A stretch of 64,000 nucleotides of DNA from Azospirillum ramasamyi (GCF_003233655.1 NZ_CP029829.1:1994978-2058977), one strand, 5' to 3'; positions 26,325 through 38,226 are shown, counted from the stretch's first letter. Notes: a model not told the origin generated them from the sequence alone. Numbers and translations are program-made.

Positions 26325-26954
26325 TTATGCCACCACGCGCGGGCGCCGCGGCGAGGACCTGCCTCCCTTGCACGGGCTGTAGCCGCCGGGAGTGATGCGG
26401 CCGAGGCTGATGCCGGTTCCCTCGATTTCGCCGAAGCCGCGCAGCCCCATTTCCCGCGTCGCGGCCAGCGCGATCCGGCCGCAGGCTTCGGCATCGCTGC
26501 CGGCCCGGTGATGGTCGAGCGCGATGCCCAGAAAATCGGCCAGATGGTTCAACCGGTGCGCGCTCAACGTCGGCCAGGCGCGGCGCGCCAGCACGACCGT
26601 GCAGAGATAGTCGCAGGCGGGCCAGTCGAGCCCGTAATCGGTCAGGGTGTGGCGCAGAACGCTGAGGTCGAAGGCGGCGTTGTGCGCCAGGATCAGCCGG
26701 CCCTGCACCCGCTCGCGCAAGGCCGCCCAAACCTCCGGGAATTCGGGCGCTCCGGCCACGTCCTCCTCCCGGATGCCGTGGATGGCGCTGTTGAAGGAGT
26801 TGAATCGCAGTTCGCGCGGTCGGATCAGGTGTTCCTCCGTCCCGGTCACGCGGCCGTTCTCGATCCAGGCGACGCCGATGGAGCAGGCGCTGGTGCGGGT
26901 CTCGTTCGCGGTCTCGAAATCGATGGCGACGGCGTGGCCGGAAATGACGGTCAT
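26325..26954 (-). CDS. DEDDh 3'-5' exonuclease, DnaQ-like
   Basis: A 209-residue exonuclease of the DnaQ superfamily. Exo I is AIDFETAN near residue 10, Exo II is LILAHNAAFDLSVL near 93, and Exo III is HRAGSDAEAC near 150 (HxxxxD). All four acidic residues and the histidine of the DEDDh class are present. It is a stand-alone domain, distinct from the polymerase epsilon subunit by its short length and the basic C-terminal tail. A repair or RNA-processing role is plausible. It lies 22 bp downstream of the NUDIX gene on the same strand. Confidence 0.9.
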   Translation of the reverse strand: MTVISGHAVAIDFETANETRTSACSIGVAWIENGRVTGTEEHLIRPRELRFNSFNSAIHGIREEDVAGAPEFPEVWAALRERVQGRLILAHNAAFDLSVLRHTLTDYGLDWPACDYLCTVVLARRAWPTLSAHRLNHLADFLGIALDHHRAGSDAEACGRIALAATREMGLRGFGEIEGTGISLGRITPGGYSPCKGGRSSPRRPRVVA

Positions 26955-26976
26955 TGATGTCCGCTCTGCAGGCAGG

Positions 26977-27579
26977 TCAGAGGCGGAGAATTCCGGCGAG
27001 ATCCTCGGGCAGCGCCTGTTCCGCCGCCAGCACCCGCAGCTTCAGCAGGCTGGCGACCGCCATGGCGTCGGTGATGTCGCCGGCCAGCACCATGTCGATC
27101 GCCTCGGCGAAAGGCACGCGGCGGACCGCCAGCACCTCGGTCTCGTCGGGGGCGGATTCGCCCTGCTCCAGGCCCCAGGCGACGAAGGTATAGGCCACCT
27201 CGTCGGTGATGCAGTTGGACAGGTGCAGCTTCATCAGCGGCATCCAGCGCCGTGCCGTCAGGCCGGTTTCCTCGCGCAGTTCGCGCGCCGCCGATTCCTG
27301 CGGCTCCACCCCCTTGCGCCCGCCGCCTTCCGGTATCTCCCAGCTGTATTGCTTCAGCGGGAACCGGTACTGGCCGACCAGCGTCACCGTGCCGTCGTCG
27401 TGGATCGGCACCACGCCGGTGGCGAGGCTGCGGGGATGGACGACGCCGTATATGCCGGGAGCGCCCTTCGGGGTCAGAACCTTATGCTCGACCACCTGCA
27501 TCCAGGCATTCTCGTACTTCGTCGTGCTGGTCAGCACGGTCCAGGGATTGCCGGTGTTCTCACCGGTTTCGATCGCCAC
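26977..27579 (-). CDS. NUDIX hydrolase (ADP-ribose pyrophosphatase-like)
   Basis: A 200-residue NUDIX enzyme. The NUDIX box reads EGGGRKGVEPQESAARELREETGL near residue 80, given here as the G-x5-E-x7-RELREETGL pattern, and is complete. The surrounding sequence (HPRSLATGVVPIHDDGTVTLVGQYRF) fits the ADP-ribose/NDP-sugar pyrophosphatase group. The GTG start at 27579 is preceded by GGAGGGGG at good spacing and is preferred over longer frames. It likely removes toxic or signalling nucleoside diphosphate derivatives. It heads the minus-strand group NUDIX, exonuclease, YciI, EVE. Confidence 0.9.
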   Translation of the reverse strand: MAIETGENTGNPWTVLTSTTKYENAWMQVVEHKVLTPKGAPGIYGVVHPRSLATGVVPIHDDGTVTLVGQYRFPLKQYSWEIPEGGGRKGVEPQESAARELREETGLTARRWMPLMKLHLSNCITDEVAYTFVAWGLEQGESAPDETEVLAVRRVPFAEAIDMVLAGDITDAMAVASLLKLRVLAAEQALPEDLAGILRL

Positions 27580-27835
27580 GCGAGGCCCCCTCCGTCGGTT
27601 GCGGCCGGAGTATAGGGAGGCAGCTTCGCGGTCGCAATGGCCCCACCTCGACAGGTCACAGACAAAGCCGATAAAATTTTCCAACAATTGGCGGAGTCGA
27701 AGTTTAAACCCCTGAATATCGGCTTCTTGACAGCCAAATTGACCGCGCTTACTTCTAAATCGCGACAGCAGAAGTCGCGGCATACTCCGAATGGGTGAGC
27801 GATAGCTTGCCCATTCACCTGGAAAGGGCAGCTAC

Positions 27836-28897
27836 GTGGCTCCGCAGCGCAGTCCACAGGATTTGGAGCGGTGGCGAAATCCCGACTGGCGTATCCGTTT
27901 GGCCGCCTGGTGGGAGGGGTATGACCTCTCCCGACTGCCCCGCGTCACGAACCGGTCTGCCCTGTGTAACCTGAGGGACGAGCGCAAACACGGGCCGGTG
28001 AATGCGGTCGGCGGCGGCCCCGGCCTCTCCGCCCCCTTCCCCACTGCCGTCGATCCGCCTCCATCCGGCCCGGCGGCCGGCGGCAATCCGGAACTGGACC
28101 GCTTGTCGTTGATGCAACTCGACCGCCATGGCGAACCCGTCTGGTCGCCGGCACGCAGCGAGGGGGCGCAGCTTCTGTGGGGCCGGGACATGACCGGGCC
28201 GGAGGAGGCGGAGTGGATGATCGACTCCGTCCGCTCCTTCGGGCTGAACCCGGCCAAGAGCGTGCTGGACCTGTCGGCCGGCCTCGGCGGCACCGCCCGC
28301 GCCCTGGTGGAGAGCTGCGACACCTGGGTGACCGGGCTGGAATCGTCGCCGCTGCTCGCGAGACTGGCGATGGACCGCTCGAAGGCCCTGGGACTGTCGA
28401 AGAAGGCGCCGATCGCCCAGTACGACCCGGAGCATTTCAACCAGGCCGGCAGCTTCGACCTCGTCATGGCCGACCGCATCGTCCACCGCGTTCGCGACAA
28501 GGAACTGTTCCTGGACCGCGTCGGCGACTGCGTGAAGCGCAAGGGCGGCATCGCCCTGTTCGATTACGTGATCGACGGCGCCCCCGGCTCCTGGGATGCC
28601 TGGAACACCTGGCGGGAGGAGGAGCCGATGGAGGTCTATCCCTGGACCGCCACCCGCATGGCGGACGAGTTGACGCAACGCAACCTCGACCTCCGCATTT
28701 GCGAGGATCTGACCCTGCTGCACCGCCGCCACATCATCGACCGGGTGCGAAAGCTGGCCGACACGCTGGCCGCCGCCGTACCGCCGGCGCCGGTGCTGGC
28801 GGCGCTGAAGCGCGAGCTTGCCCTGTGGTGGGCGCGGCTGCGCGTGCTGGGCAGCGGCCTGCGCTTCGTCCGCTATGTGGCGATGAAGCCCGCTTGA
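27836..28897 (+). CDS. SAM-dependent methyltransferase, substrate unknown
   Basis: A 353-residue protein with a class I methyltransferase core in the C-terminal two thirds: SVLDLSAGLGGTARALVES near residue 144 as motif I, VTGLESSPLLARLA as motif II, and FDLVMADRIVHRVRDKELF further on. The N-terminal 110 residues (RWRNPDWRIRLAAWWEGYDL) and the C-terminal helical part are not recognised. The start is a GTG at 27836 with GGAAAGGG before it. The upstream 250 bp is unusually AT-rich for this genome and holds a TTGACA at about 27727. The small-molecule target is unknown. Confidence 0.8.
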   Translation: MAPQRSPQDLERWRNPDWRIRLAAWWEGYDLSRLPRVTNRSALCNLRDERKHGPVNAVGGGPGLSAPFPTAVDPPPSGPAAGGNPELDRLSLMQLDRHGEPVWSPARSEGAQLLWGRDMTGPEEAEWMIDSVRSFGLNPAKSVLDLSAGLGGTARALVESCDTWVTGLESSPLLARLAMDRSKALGLSKKAPIAQYDPEHFNQAGSFDLVMADRIVHRVRDKELFLDRVGDCVKRKGGIALFDYVIDGAPGSWDAWNTWREEEPMEVYPWTATRMADELTQRNLDLRICEDLTLLHRRHIIDRVRKLADTLAAAVPPAPVLAALKRELALWWARLRVLGSGLRFVRYVAMKPA

Positions 28898-29242
28898 GGC
28901 GGCGGAGCAGACCCCTCTAATGCTCATATGAATAAAGAGGGCGTCTCATAAGGCGGCATATGATATTCGATGCATCCCCGTCTAATGCCGCCCCGATGGA
29001 CAGGCTTTGGGCGACGCTCAACAACCATGCCCATGCTCCCGCTTTCTTCGGGCCAAGCGTTTGATCTGTACAGACCACGCCCTACATCTTGCCTGCATGA
29101 CGCGCGGGCGCCGTTGCGGCCGTCCCAGTCTTTTGGACGATCTCCAGCGTCCTTTTGACCGTCATCAGCCGGACCGTAACCGAAGCGCCCTCCCAAGCGC
29201 CGCTCAAGGCGCATGCCCGACCCAAAGCCAAGGAGGCTTCCC
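28898..29242. other. Leader and promoter region of acnA
   Basis: This 345-bp gap lies between the methyltransferase stop and the acnA start, on the same strand. Its first 90 bp are AT-rich with CATATG twice, likely holding the promoter. The rest shows no similarity to a protein and no strong hairpin. No operator could be assigned. Confidence 0.45.
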
Positions 29243-31930
<2,688 letters not shown>

Positions 31931-31950
31931 CGGGATCGCAACCTGAATAA

Positions 31951-31990
31951 GGAAAGGGCCGCTTCCCGGTGTGGGGAGCGGCCCTTTTTC
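31951..31990 (+). terminator. Rho-independent terminator after acnA
   Basis: AAAGGGCCGCTTCCC and GGGGAGCGGCCCTTT pair as a long stem with a GGTGT loop, followed by T residues. Confidence 0.93.
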
Positions 31991-32046
31991 CTGGCGAATG
32001 CAGTCGCCTCGATGCGCGGGTGGAGGCTATCGCCTCCGCGTGCGCC

Positions 32047-35000
32047 TCATGCCGCCCCGGCGCTCGCCATCATGCGGCGGAGGTCGTTGGGGAAGACCGG
32101 CTTGTGCAGCAGGCGGAAGCCGCGGCGCTCGGCCTCTTCCTGGCGTTCGGAGCTGGTGTCGCCGGTCAGGATGATGCCGGGAACGGTCCGCCCCATCATG
32201 GCCTGGACCGCGACAACCGCCTCCGGGCCGGTGCGGCCCTGCTGGAGCTGGTAGTCGGCCAGCACGATCTGCGGGCAGCGTCCGTCGGCGCGCAGCCGCT
32301 CCAGCGCCTGATCGCCCGACTTGGCGGTCAGCACGTCATAGCCCCAGCCCTCCAGGATCGCCTTCAGGCCGAGCAGGATGATCGCCTCGTCGTCGATCAC
32401 CAGAACCATGCCCTTGGCATCCGTTCCCGGACCGGGCGTGACCGCCGTCTTGACCGCAATGTCGCCACCACGTCCACCCGTCGCCACCCTGCCCTTGCCG
32501 CCGCCGAACGCGCTGGCGATGGCGCTGATCGCCTGCCCGCGGTCGTTGGCGGCGGCGTCGGCCGCATCGTTGGCGGCGGCGGAGCGGCGGGCCAGCGTCG
32601 CCGCGGCGGCGGCCGTGCCGATGGCGGGACGGGCATTGCCCAGGATCACCCGCGGCAGTTCCACCGTGAAGACCGAGCCCCTGCCCTCCCACGACCGCAC
32701 CGTCACCGGATGGCCGAGCAGCCGCGACAGCCGCTTGACGATGGCCAGCCCCAGCCCCAGGCCGCGCTCGCTGCGCTCGCCGAGCTGGGTGAACTCCTCG
32801 AAGATGTCCTCCAGCCGCTCGGCGGGGATGCCGGCGCCGGTGTCCCAGACCTCCACCCGCATGCCCGACGGCGTGCGGCGGCAGCCCAGCAGCACCTTGC
32901 CGCTGGCGGTGTAGCGCAGGGCGTTCTCCACCAGATTGCGCAGGATGCGCTCCAGATGGGCCGGGTCGGTGCGCACCCAGGCGCGGGTCGGCACGGCGCG
33001 CAGTTCCAGCCCCTTCTGGGCGGCGCGCGGGCCGTATTCGGCGACCAGCCGGCCGAGCATCTGGTTCAGCCGCACCTCGACCGGGGTGGCGACGATCTTG
33101 CCGGATTCCAGACGAGACATGTCGAGCAGGCCGTCCAGCAGGGTCTTCAGCGTGTCCAATCCCTGGCGGATGTTGTCCAGGATCGGCAGGGCCGGGTGCC
33201 CCTGCAGCCGGTCGCTCAGCGCCGCGGTGAAGAGGTAGAGCGACTGGACCGGCTGGCGCAGGTCGTGGCTGGCGGCGGCCAGGAACTTCGACTTGCCTTC
33301 GTTGGCAAGGTCGGCCTCCTCCCGCGCCCGCTGCAGTTCGGCCTCGGCCTTCTTGCGGTCGGTGACCTCGACGGCGGCGCAGGTGACGCCTTCCACCCGG
33401 CCGGAGGGATCGCGCAGCGGATCGACGGTCAGGTCGAAGAATCGCTCCTCGCCCTTCAAGCGGATGCGGACCTCCTCCCGCGCGCCGACGCCGCTCTCCA
33501 TCACGCGGCGCTTCAGCGCCATCAGGTTGTCGACCTCCTCGCCGGGGTCGAACAGGTCGGCATCGGTGCGGCCGTTGAGCGTCTCCGGCGTGAAGCCCAG
33601 CAATTCGGAATGGGACCAGGTGTAGCGCAGGTCGCGGTCCTGGTTGAACACCGCCACGCCCGAATTGCGCAACCCGGTGCGCACGCGCTCCTCGGCGACG
33701 CGCAGGGCCTCCTCGGTGCGCTTGCGCTCGGTGATGTCGATGCCCGACGCGATCAGGTGGGTGACATGGCCATCGGCATCGACCATCGGCGTCAGGTTGA
33801 CGTCGACGGTCACCTCGCGCCCATCGCCCATCCGCAGCCCGGAGTCGAAGCGGGAGGAGCGGCCGTGCGCGCCCAGCGCCAGCGCCTGGCGCAGCCGTTC
33901 ACGCCCGGACTCGTCGAAGGACAGCCAACAGATCTCGTCGAAGGAGCGGCCGACGATGCGGGCGGGCGGCAGCCCGGCGGCATCGGCGGCGGCACGGTTG
34001 ACCTGGGCCACCGCGCCGTCCGGCGTCAGCACGCCGACATAGGCCGGCAGCGCGTCCAGAACCGCGCGGATGTGGCTTTCCGACTGGCGCAGCGCCGCCT
34101 CGCGCGCTTCCAGCCGGTCGGCCATCATGTCGAAGGCATGGCCGAGCTGACCGATCTCCGACGAGCGGTCGGACAGCTTCACGCGGGTGGCGGTCTTGCC
34201 CTCGCTCCAGTCGCGGGCGGCACGGACCAGCGCGTCGACCGGGCGGCGGATGAACAGGGTGCCGCCGATCCAGGCCGCGGCGGCGGCGACCAGGAAGCCC
34301 GACAGGGTCATCAGCAGCCCGTCGCGGGTGGCGCGGTCCACCGCCCCCATCGCGGCGCCGCGGTCGACGCCGACGCTGATGAACAGGTCGCGGATTCCGG
34401 CGGTGGGCGGCGAGAAGGCCAGGATGCGGGAGACGCCGTCGGTTCCCGACAGCATCGTCACACCCGAATCAGTCTCCGACAGCAGCGGCAGGTAGTTGTC
34501 CGGCAGCCGCTCGCCCACGCGGCCCTGGGTGTCCGACAGCTTTACCAGGACGGTGCCGGACCGGTCGGCGACGGTCAGGGCGGTGTTCTCCGGCATCGGG
34601 CGGGTGGCGAAGATGGCGGTCAGCTGCGGCAGGTCGAGCGACAGGGCAATCACCCCGGCCCGCTTGCCCTCGGCGTCGGTGTAGGGGACCGCGACCGGAA
34701 GCTCGCCGTCGGCGGCGCCGGAATGGGTGATCGTCCATTCGCCGACGACGAAACGGCCCTGGGCCATAGCCCGGCGGAAATGCGGCTGGGAGGCCAGGGA
34801 GGAGCCGATGCGCGACGGGTCGGCGCTGCACGTGATGCGTCCGCCGGCATCGGTGACCGACAGGGTGCGGTAGTCGGCGGAACGGGCGGACAGCCGCTCC
34901 AGATATGATTGGCAGCCGGCGACCTCGCCCCCGCGCAGGAAGGGGGCCTCCGTCACCGCCGTGACCATCAGCCGGGCGCTTTCCAGGATGCGGGCATTTT

Positions 35001-35151
35001 CGCTCTCCACCTGGGTCAGCAGCCGTTCGGCCTGGAGGGTGACCTCCGCCTCGCGCTCCGCCCGCTGGTCGAGCACGCTGTAGATCTGGATTCCGATCGC
35101 CGGCAGGACCGCGAGCAGGACCAGGATGAAGAGGCGTGCCAGAAGGGTCAT
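32047..35151 (-). CDS. Membrane hybrid histidine kinase with Cache, HAMP, two PAS and a receiver
   Basis: A 1034-residue sensor. A membrane helix at residues 5-25 and another near 280-300 enclose a periplasmic Cache-like sensor (LSARSADYRTLSVTDAGGRITCSADPS is part of it). A HAMP segment lies at about 305-355 and PAS domains at about 365-485 and 490-610. The phospho-histidine is in AAASHDLRQPVQSL (near residue 627), the variant typical of this hybrid-kinase group. ATP boxes are LVENALRYT, DTGAGIP and GLGLGLAIVKRL. The C-terminal receiver has IDDE and the acceptor aspartate in VLADYQLQQGRTG (near 965). No partner regulator is adjacent. The stimulus is unknown. Confidence 0.92.
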   Translation of the reverse strand: MTLLARLFILVLLAVLPAIGIQIYSVLDQRAEREAEVTLQAERLLTQVESENARILESARLMVTAVTEAPFLRGGEVAGCQSYLERLSARSADYRTLSVTDAGGRITCSADPSRIGSSLASQPHFRRAMAQGRFVVGEWTITHSGAADGELPVAVPYTDAEGKRAGVIALSLDLPQLTAIFATRPMPENTALTVADRSGTVLVKLSDTQGRVGERLPDNYLPLLSETDSGVTMLSGTDGVSRILAFSPPTAGIRDLFISVGVDRGAAMGAVDRATRDGLLMTLSGFLVAAAAAWIGGTLFIRRPVDALVRAARDWSEGKTATRVKLSDRSSEIGQLGHAFDMMADRLEAREAALRQSESHIRAVLDALPAYVGVLTPDGAVAQVNRAAADAAGLPPARIVGRSFDEICWLSFDESGRERLRQALALGAHGRSSRFDSGLRMGDGREVTVDVNLTPMVDADGHVTHLIASGIDITERKRTEEALRVAEERVRTGLRNSGVAVFNQDRDLRYTWSHSELLGFTPETLNGRTDADLFDPGEEVDNLMALKRRVMESGVGAREEVRIRLKGEERFFDLTVDPLRDPSGRVEGVTCAAVEVTDRKKAEAELQRAREEADLANEGKSKFLAAASHDLRQPVQSLYLFTAALSDRLQGHPALPILDNIRQGLDTLKTLLDGLLDMSRLESGKIVATPVEVRLNQMLGRLVAEYGPRAAQKGLELRAVPTRAWVRTDPAHLERILRNLVENALRYTASGKVLLGCRRTPSGMRVEVWDTGAGIPAERLEDIFEEFTQLGERSERGLGLGLAIVKRLSRLLGHPVTVRSWEGRGSVFTVELPRVILGNARPAIGTAAAAATLARRSAAANDAADAAANDRGQAISAIASAFGGGKGRVATGGRGGDIAVKTAVTPGPGTDAKGMVLVIDDEAIILLGLKAILEGWGYDVLTAKSGDQALERLRADGRCPQIVLADYQLQQGRTGPEAVVAVQAMMGRTVPGIILTGDTSSERQEEAERRGFRLLHKPVFPNDLRRMMASAGAA

Positions 35152-35489
35152 GGCGTAGACGAGGCTCCCACCGCGAATCCGACCGGATGGCGCATCGCGC
35201 GCGCCGCCGTGCCGCTTGCCTATCGCTAACGCACTTATGGTTAAGCGGTCGTTAATTTAGACAAAAATTGGATAGAATGGGTCAAATGTTCTGAGACAAT
35301 CGAAAGAATCATCTCAAAGAATGCCGGTTGGTTAGCCGCATTTGCATAAAAATCCAGAGCTTACCCCCAACGAGTGATTACGGCCAAAAGAGGTATGCCG
35401 TTTCTACGACCTGAAACCCCCATTCAAGGGTGGATCTGGATTTCCGACATGCGGGAACAGCAAGGGGAATCGGGTGTTGATGGCTTGCA
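35152..35489. other. Divergent control region, kinase and amidoligase genes
   Basis: This 338-bp region is distinctly AT-rich in 35225-35400 compared with its neighbours, as expected for promoters in such a GC-rich genome. It must serve the kinase (minus) and the amidoligase pair (plus). No conserved operator or small gene was identified. Confidence 0.45.
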
Positions 35490-36512
35490 ATGACCCATCC
35501 CTTCTTCCTCCCCCCGCATCGCAACACCCCCCAGGGCACACCGCGCCGCGTCGGGGTGGAACTTGAATTCGCCGACCTGGACGCGCCGTCGGCCGCGTCC
35601 TGCGTGCGCGAGTTGTTCGGAGGGACGGTCACCGTCGAGGACCCGCACAGATGTCTGGTGAGCGGCACCAGCCTGGGCGACTTCACGGTGGAACTGGACA
35701 TGCGCTCCGCCCATCCCGGCAAGGGAGGGTCCAAGGTGCTGGACCCCTTGCGTCCGATCTGGGGCAACATCGGCAGTCTGGTGATGCCGTTCGAAATCGC
35801 CGCCCCGCCGGTGACGGTGGAGCAGATGCCGGACCTGGAAAGACTGGTCGCCTGCCTGCGCGACCGCGGCGCCGCCGGGACGGAGGCCAGCCCGCTGTTC
35901 GCCTTCGGCCTGCATTTCAATCCGGAGGTGGCGCGGACGGACGGCGACTATGTGCTGGACCACCTGAAGGCCTTCCTGATCCTGGCGCCCTGGCTGCGGC
36001 GGGAGATCCGCGTCGATCCGACCCGCCGCCTGTCCGGCTTCATCGCCGCCTTCCCCGTTCCTTATGCCGCCAAGCTCGCCGATCCGGCCTATCGCCCCGA
36101 TCTGGGCGGGTTGATCGACGATTATCTGGCCGACAACCCCAGCCGCAACCGCGAGTTGGACCTGTTTCCGCTCTTCGCCCATCTCGCCCCCGATCGCCTG
36201 GCGAAGGCGATGGAGGATCCGCATGTCCGCCCGCGTCCGACCTTCCACTATCGGCTGCCCAACGCGCGGCTGAGCGATCCGGACTGGTCGCTCGCCGCCG
36301 ACTGGAACCGCTGGGTGGCGGTGGAGCGGCTGGCGTCGGACCGCGCCTTGCTGGACGGGCTGGGCGCCGAGTTCATGCAGATGGCCGCCACCCAGGCGCC
36401 CGATCGCTGGGCCGAGCGGATCGACGGCTTCCTGGCCGCGAACCCCACGATCCATGGCCTTTCCGGTGAGGAGAACGGCGCCGCGGACGGCACCCTGCGG
36501 CAGGCCGGCTGA
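35490..36512 (+). CDS. Putative amidoligase (ATP-dependent carboxylate-amine ligase fold)
   Basis: A 340-residue protein of the amidoligase family related to glutamine synthetase and gamma-glutamylcysteine ligase folds. The start motif RRVGVELEFADL (near residue 20) and SLGDFTVELDMRSA (near 60) supply the acidic metal-binding residues. FAFGLHFNPEV (near 130) and LKAFLILAPWLRREI follow. Members are predicted to form amide or peptide bonds, but substrates are mostly unproven. The next gene, 14 bp downstream, encodes a class I glutamine amidotransferase-like hydrolase. This pairing recurs in predicted peptide-modification operons and implies one job for both. Confidence 0.8.
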   Translation: MTHPFFLPPHRNTPQGTPRRVGVELEFADLDAPSAASCVRELFGGTVTVEDPHRCLVSGTSLGDFTVELDMRSAHPGKGGSKVLDPLRPIWGNIGSLVMPFEIAAPPVTVEQMPDLERLVACLRDRGAAGTEASPLFAFGLHFNPEVARTDGDYVLDHLKAFLILAPWLRREIRVDPTRRLSGFIAAFPVPYAAKLADPAYRPDLGGLIDDYLADNPSRNRELDLFPLFAHLAPDRLAKAMEDPHVRPRPTFHYRLPNARLSDPDWSLAADWNRWVAVERLASDRALLDGLGAEFMQMAATQAPDRWAERIDGFLAANPTIHGLSGEENGAADGTLRQAG

Positions 36513-36526
36513 AAAGGGAGCGTGCC

Positions 36527-37303
36527 ATGGCAGCCGTCATCGGAAGATCCCGGCCGCTGGTCGGCATCACCGCCTCCGTCCATGGCAGCCGCATCGCCGC
36601 CATGGCCAACCGCCTTGCCCTGTGGCGGGCCGGCGCCACGTCGGTCCGCATCACGGCCGAGGCGCCCTTCCCCATCGACCGGCTGGACGCGCTGGTGGTC
36701 GGCGGCGGCGACGACATCGACGCGTCGCTCTACGGCGAATCCGCCCGGCCGCAAATCCGCATTGATCCCGACCGCGACCGGCTGGAGATGCGTGCGCTGG
36801 ACTGCGCAGCGAAGCTCGGCCTGCCGGTGCTGGGCATCTGCCGCGGCTCGCAGATGATCAACGTCCACCGCGGCGGCTCGCTGCACGTCGACATCCACGA
36901 GGTGTACGAGGAAGCGCCGCACATGCGCACCGTTCTGCCGCGCAAGCGCATCCGCATCGAGCCCGACAGCCGGCTCTATTGCATCCTCGGCATCGCCGAA
37001 TGCCGGGTGAACGCCCTGCACCACCAGTCGGTGGACCGCGTCGGCGACGGTCTGCGCGTCGTCGCCCGCGAGCGCGCCGGCATCGTCCAGGGCATCGAGG
37101 CGCCGGACGAACCCTTCATGATCGGCGTGCAGTGGCACCCGGAATATCTGGTGACGGACAGCCGCCAGCAGGGCCTGTTCCGCCGTCTGGTCGCCACCGC
37201 CATGGGCGTCGCCCCGCTGGACGACATCGCCGGAACCTGCCAGACCGACGCCGATCCTGCCGAAGCCCCAACCATGCAGCGGCCCGCGCGGGCGCGGGGG
37301 TAA
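36527..37303 (+). CDS. Class I glutamine amidotransferase-like gamma-glutamyl hydrolase (peptidase C26)
   Basis: A 258-residue protein of the PuuD/C26 group. The nucleophile cysteine is in LGICRGSQMINV (near residue 105). The histidine and glutamate of the triad are in GVQWHPE (near 203). HHQSVD near 166 is also typical of gamma-glutamyl-GABA hydrolases. GGGDDIDASLYGE is the family's N-terminal signature. No synthase domain is attached. Its tight linkage to the amidoligase suggests it either supplies ammonia or removes a gamma-glutamyl group from the ligase product. An independent PuuD function in polyamine catabolism is possible, but no other puu gene is nearby. Confidence 0.85.
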   Translation: MAAVIGRSRPLVGITASVHGSRIAAMANRLALWRAGATSVRITAEAPFPIDRLDALVVGGGDDIDASLYGESARPQIRIDPDRDRLEMRALDCAAKLGLPVLGICRGSQMINVHRGGSLHVDIHEVYEEAPHMRTVLPRKRIRIEPDSRLYCILGIAECRVNALHHQSVDRVGDGLRVVARERAGIVQGIEAPDEPFMIGVQWHPEYLVTDSRQQGLFRRLVATAMGVAPLDDIAGTCQTDADPAEAPTMQRPARARG

Positions 37304-37374
37304 ACGGGGAGCGGTAGGTTTCCAGCCGCTTCCGCGCCATCCCCTTTCAAGATGCTCCGGCCCAAAACGGACAC

Positions 37375-37407
37375 GGGCGCCGCCGGAGGGTAAGCTCCGG
37401 GGCGCCC
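37375..37407. terminator. Hairpin between convergent genes
   Basis: GGGCGCC and GGCGCCC, with inner CGGAG and CTCCG, form a strong stem around GGTAAG. There is no T-run, so termination is likely but not certain. It lies between the C26 hydrolase and the exported low-complexity gene, which converge. Confidence 0.55.
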
Positions 37408-37433
37408 GCGCCGTGTTGGCCGCTAAGCGGAGG

Positions 37434-37832
37434 TTACTGGCTGCCGCCGCCCTGGTCCGGGCCGCAGTTCGGGGTGCCCGGCGGGCAGTGGGTGCCCGTG
37501 GCGGTCTGGTTGTCGCGCGGGATGTTGCTGCCGGTGTTGTTGCCCATGCCCGACGGCGCGGTGGTCACGCCCGGCGTGGACGAGCCGGACATGCTGCCGC
37601 TGGAGGTGCCGGTCGAACCCGAGGTGCCCGGAGCGTTCATCGGGCCGTTGGTGGCCGAGCCGGCCGACGGCGAGGTGGTGGCGCCCGGCGTGGTGCGGAC
37701 GACGCCGTCCGAACCGGTGTAGCTGGAGGTGCCGCTGGTCGAACCCTGCGGAACTTGCGTGCCCGTCTGGGCAAGCGCCGGAGTGGCCATCAGGAGAACC
37801 GCCGAAACGGCGCCGATCATCAGGTTACGCAT
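37434..37832 (-). CDS. Exported Ser/Thr/Gly-rich low-complexity protein
   Basis: A 132-residue protein. A signal peptide (residues 1-21, ending ALAQ) is followed by about 110 residues dominated by Ser, Thr, Gly and Pro, with no recognisable domain. The C-terminus has CPPGTPNCGPDQGGG, two cysteines that could pair in the periplasm. Its function is unknown. Such proteins are common under envelope-stress control, but nothing here shows regulation. Confidence 0.7.
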   Translation of the reverse strand: MRNLMIGAVSAVLLMATPALAQTGTQVPQGSTSGTSSYTGSDGVVRTTPGATTSPSAGSATNGPMNAPGTSGSTGTSSGSMSGSSTPGVTTAPSGMGNNTGSNIPRDNQTATGTHCPPGTPNCGPDQGGGSQ

Positions 37833-38226
37833 CCTCGAACTCCTTGCATGGTGGCAACGCCTCGCAGTTGGGCGTCTTTCGGATCGGGGCGAATGGCGAA
37901 CCCTGCATCGCGTGCCGCGTCGGCGTCGCGCTTGCCGGCCGGGCCATCGCCTCCTTCACCGGGTTCAACAGAGCAATCCGGCCATGGTTTCGGTGGTCGA
38001 ATGCGCTTTTTTCAAAAATCAGCGGCAAAAGCGTTCCCGCGGAACCTCATTCGGCAAGATCCCGACGCACCGGACCGGCGGCGGGAACAACCGGCCCGCG
38101 CCGGGGTTCAAGCCGCGAGGCGGACAGTGTGCCGGGCAGCCAGCCGGACGATTTCCATGCGTATCCGCCTTTGATGCGTTTCCGCCTGCCATGCGTTTCC
38201 GCTGCGCCCGGAGTCGATTTTCCCCG
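37833..38226. other. Divergent control region before the phospholipase D-like gene
   Basis: This 394-bp region separates the exported low-complexity gene (minus) from the phospholipase D-like gene (plus). An open frame runs through it but lacks protein-like character. Its 3' end holds a 17-bp tandem repeat described separately. CTTTTTTC at about 38008 gives the only AT-rich patch. Confidence 0.45.
38157..38207. repeat. 17-bp direct repeat, three copies
   Basis: ATGCGTWTCCGC begins at 38157, 38174 and 38191, an exact 17-bp period. The third copy ends 20 bp before the proposed start of the phospholipase D-like gene. The spacing is not far from two helical turns, so it may be a multi-site operator, or it may be a slippage product. 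Confidence 0.8.
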
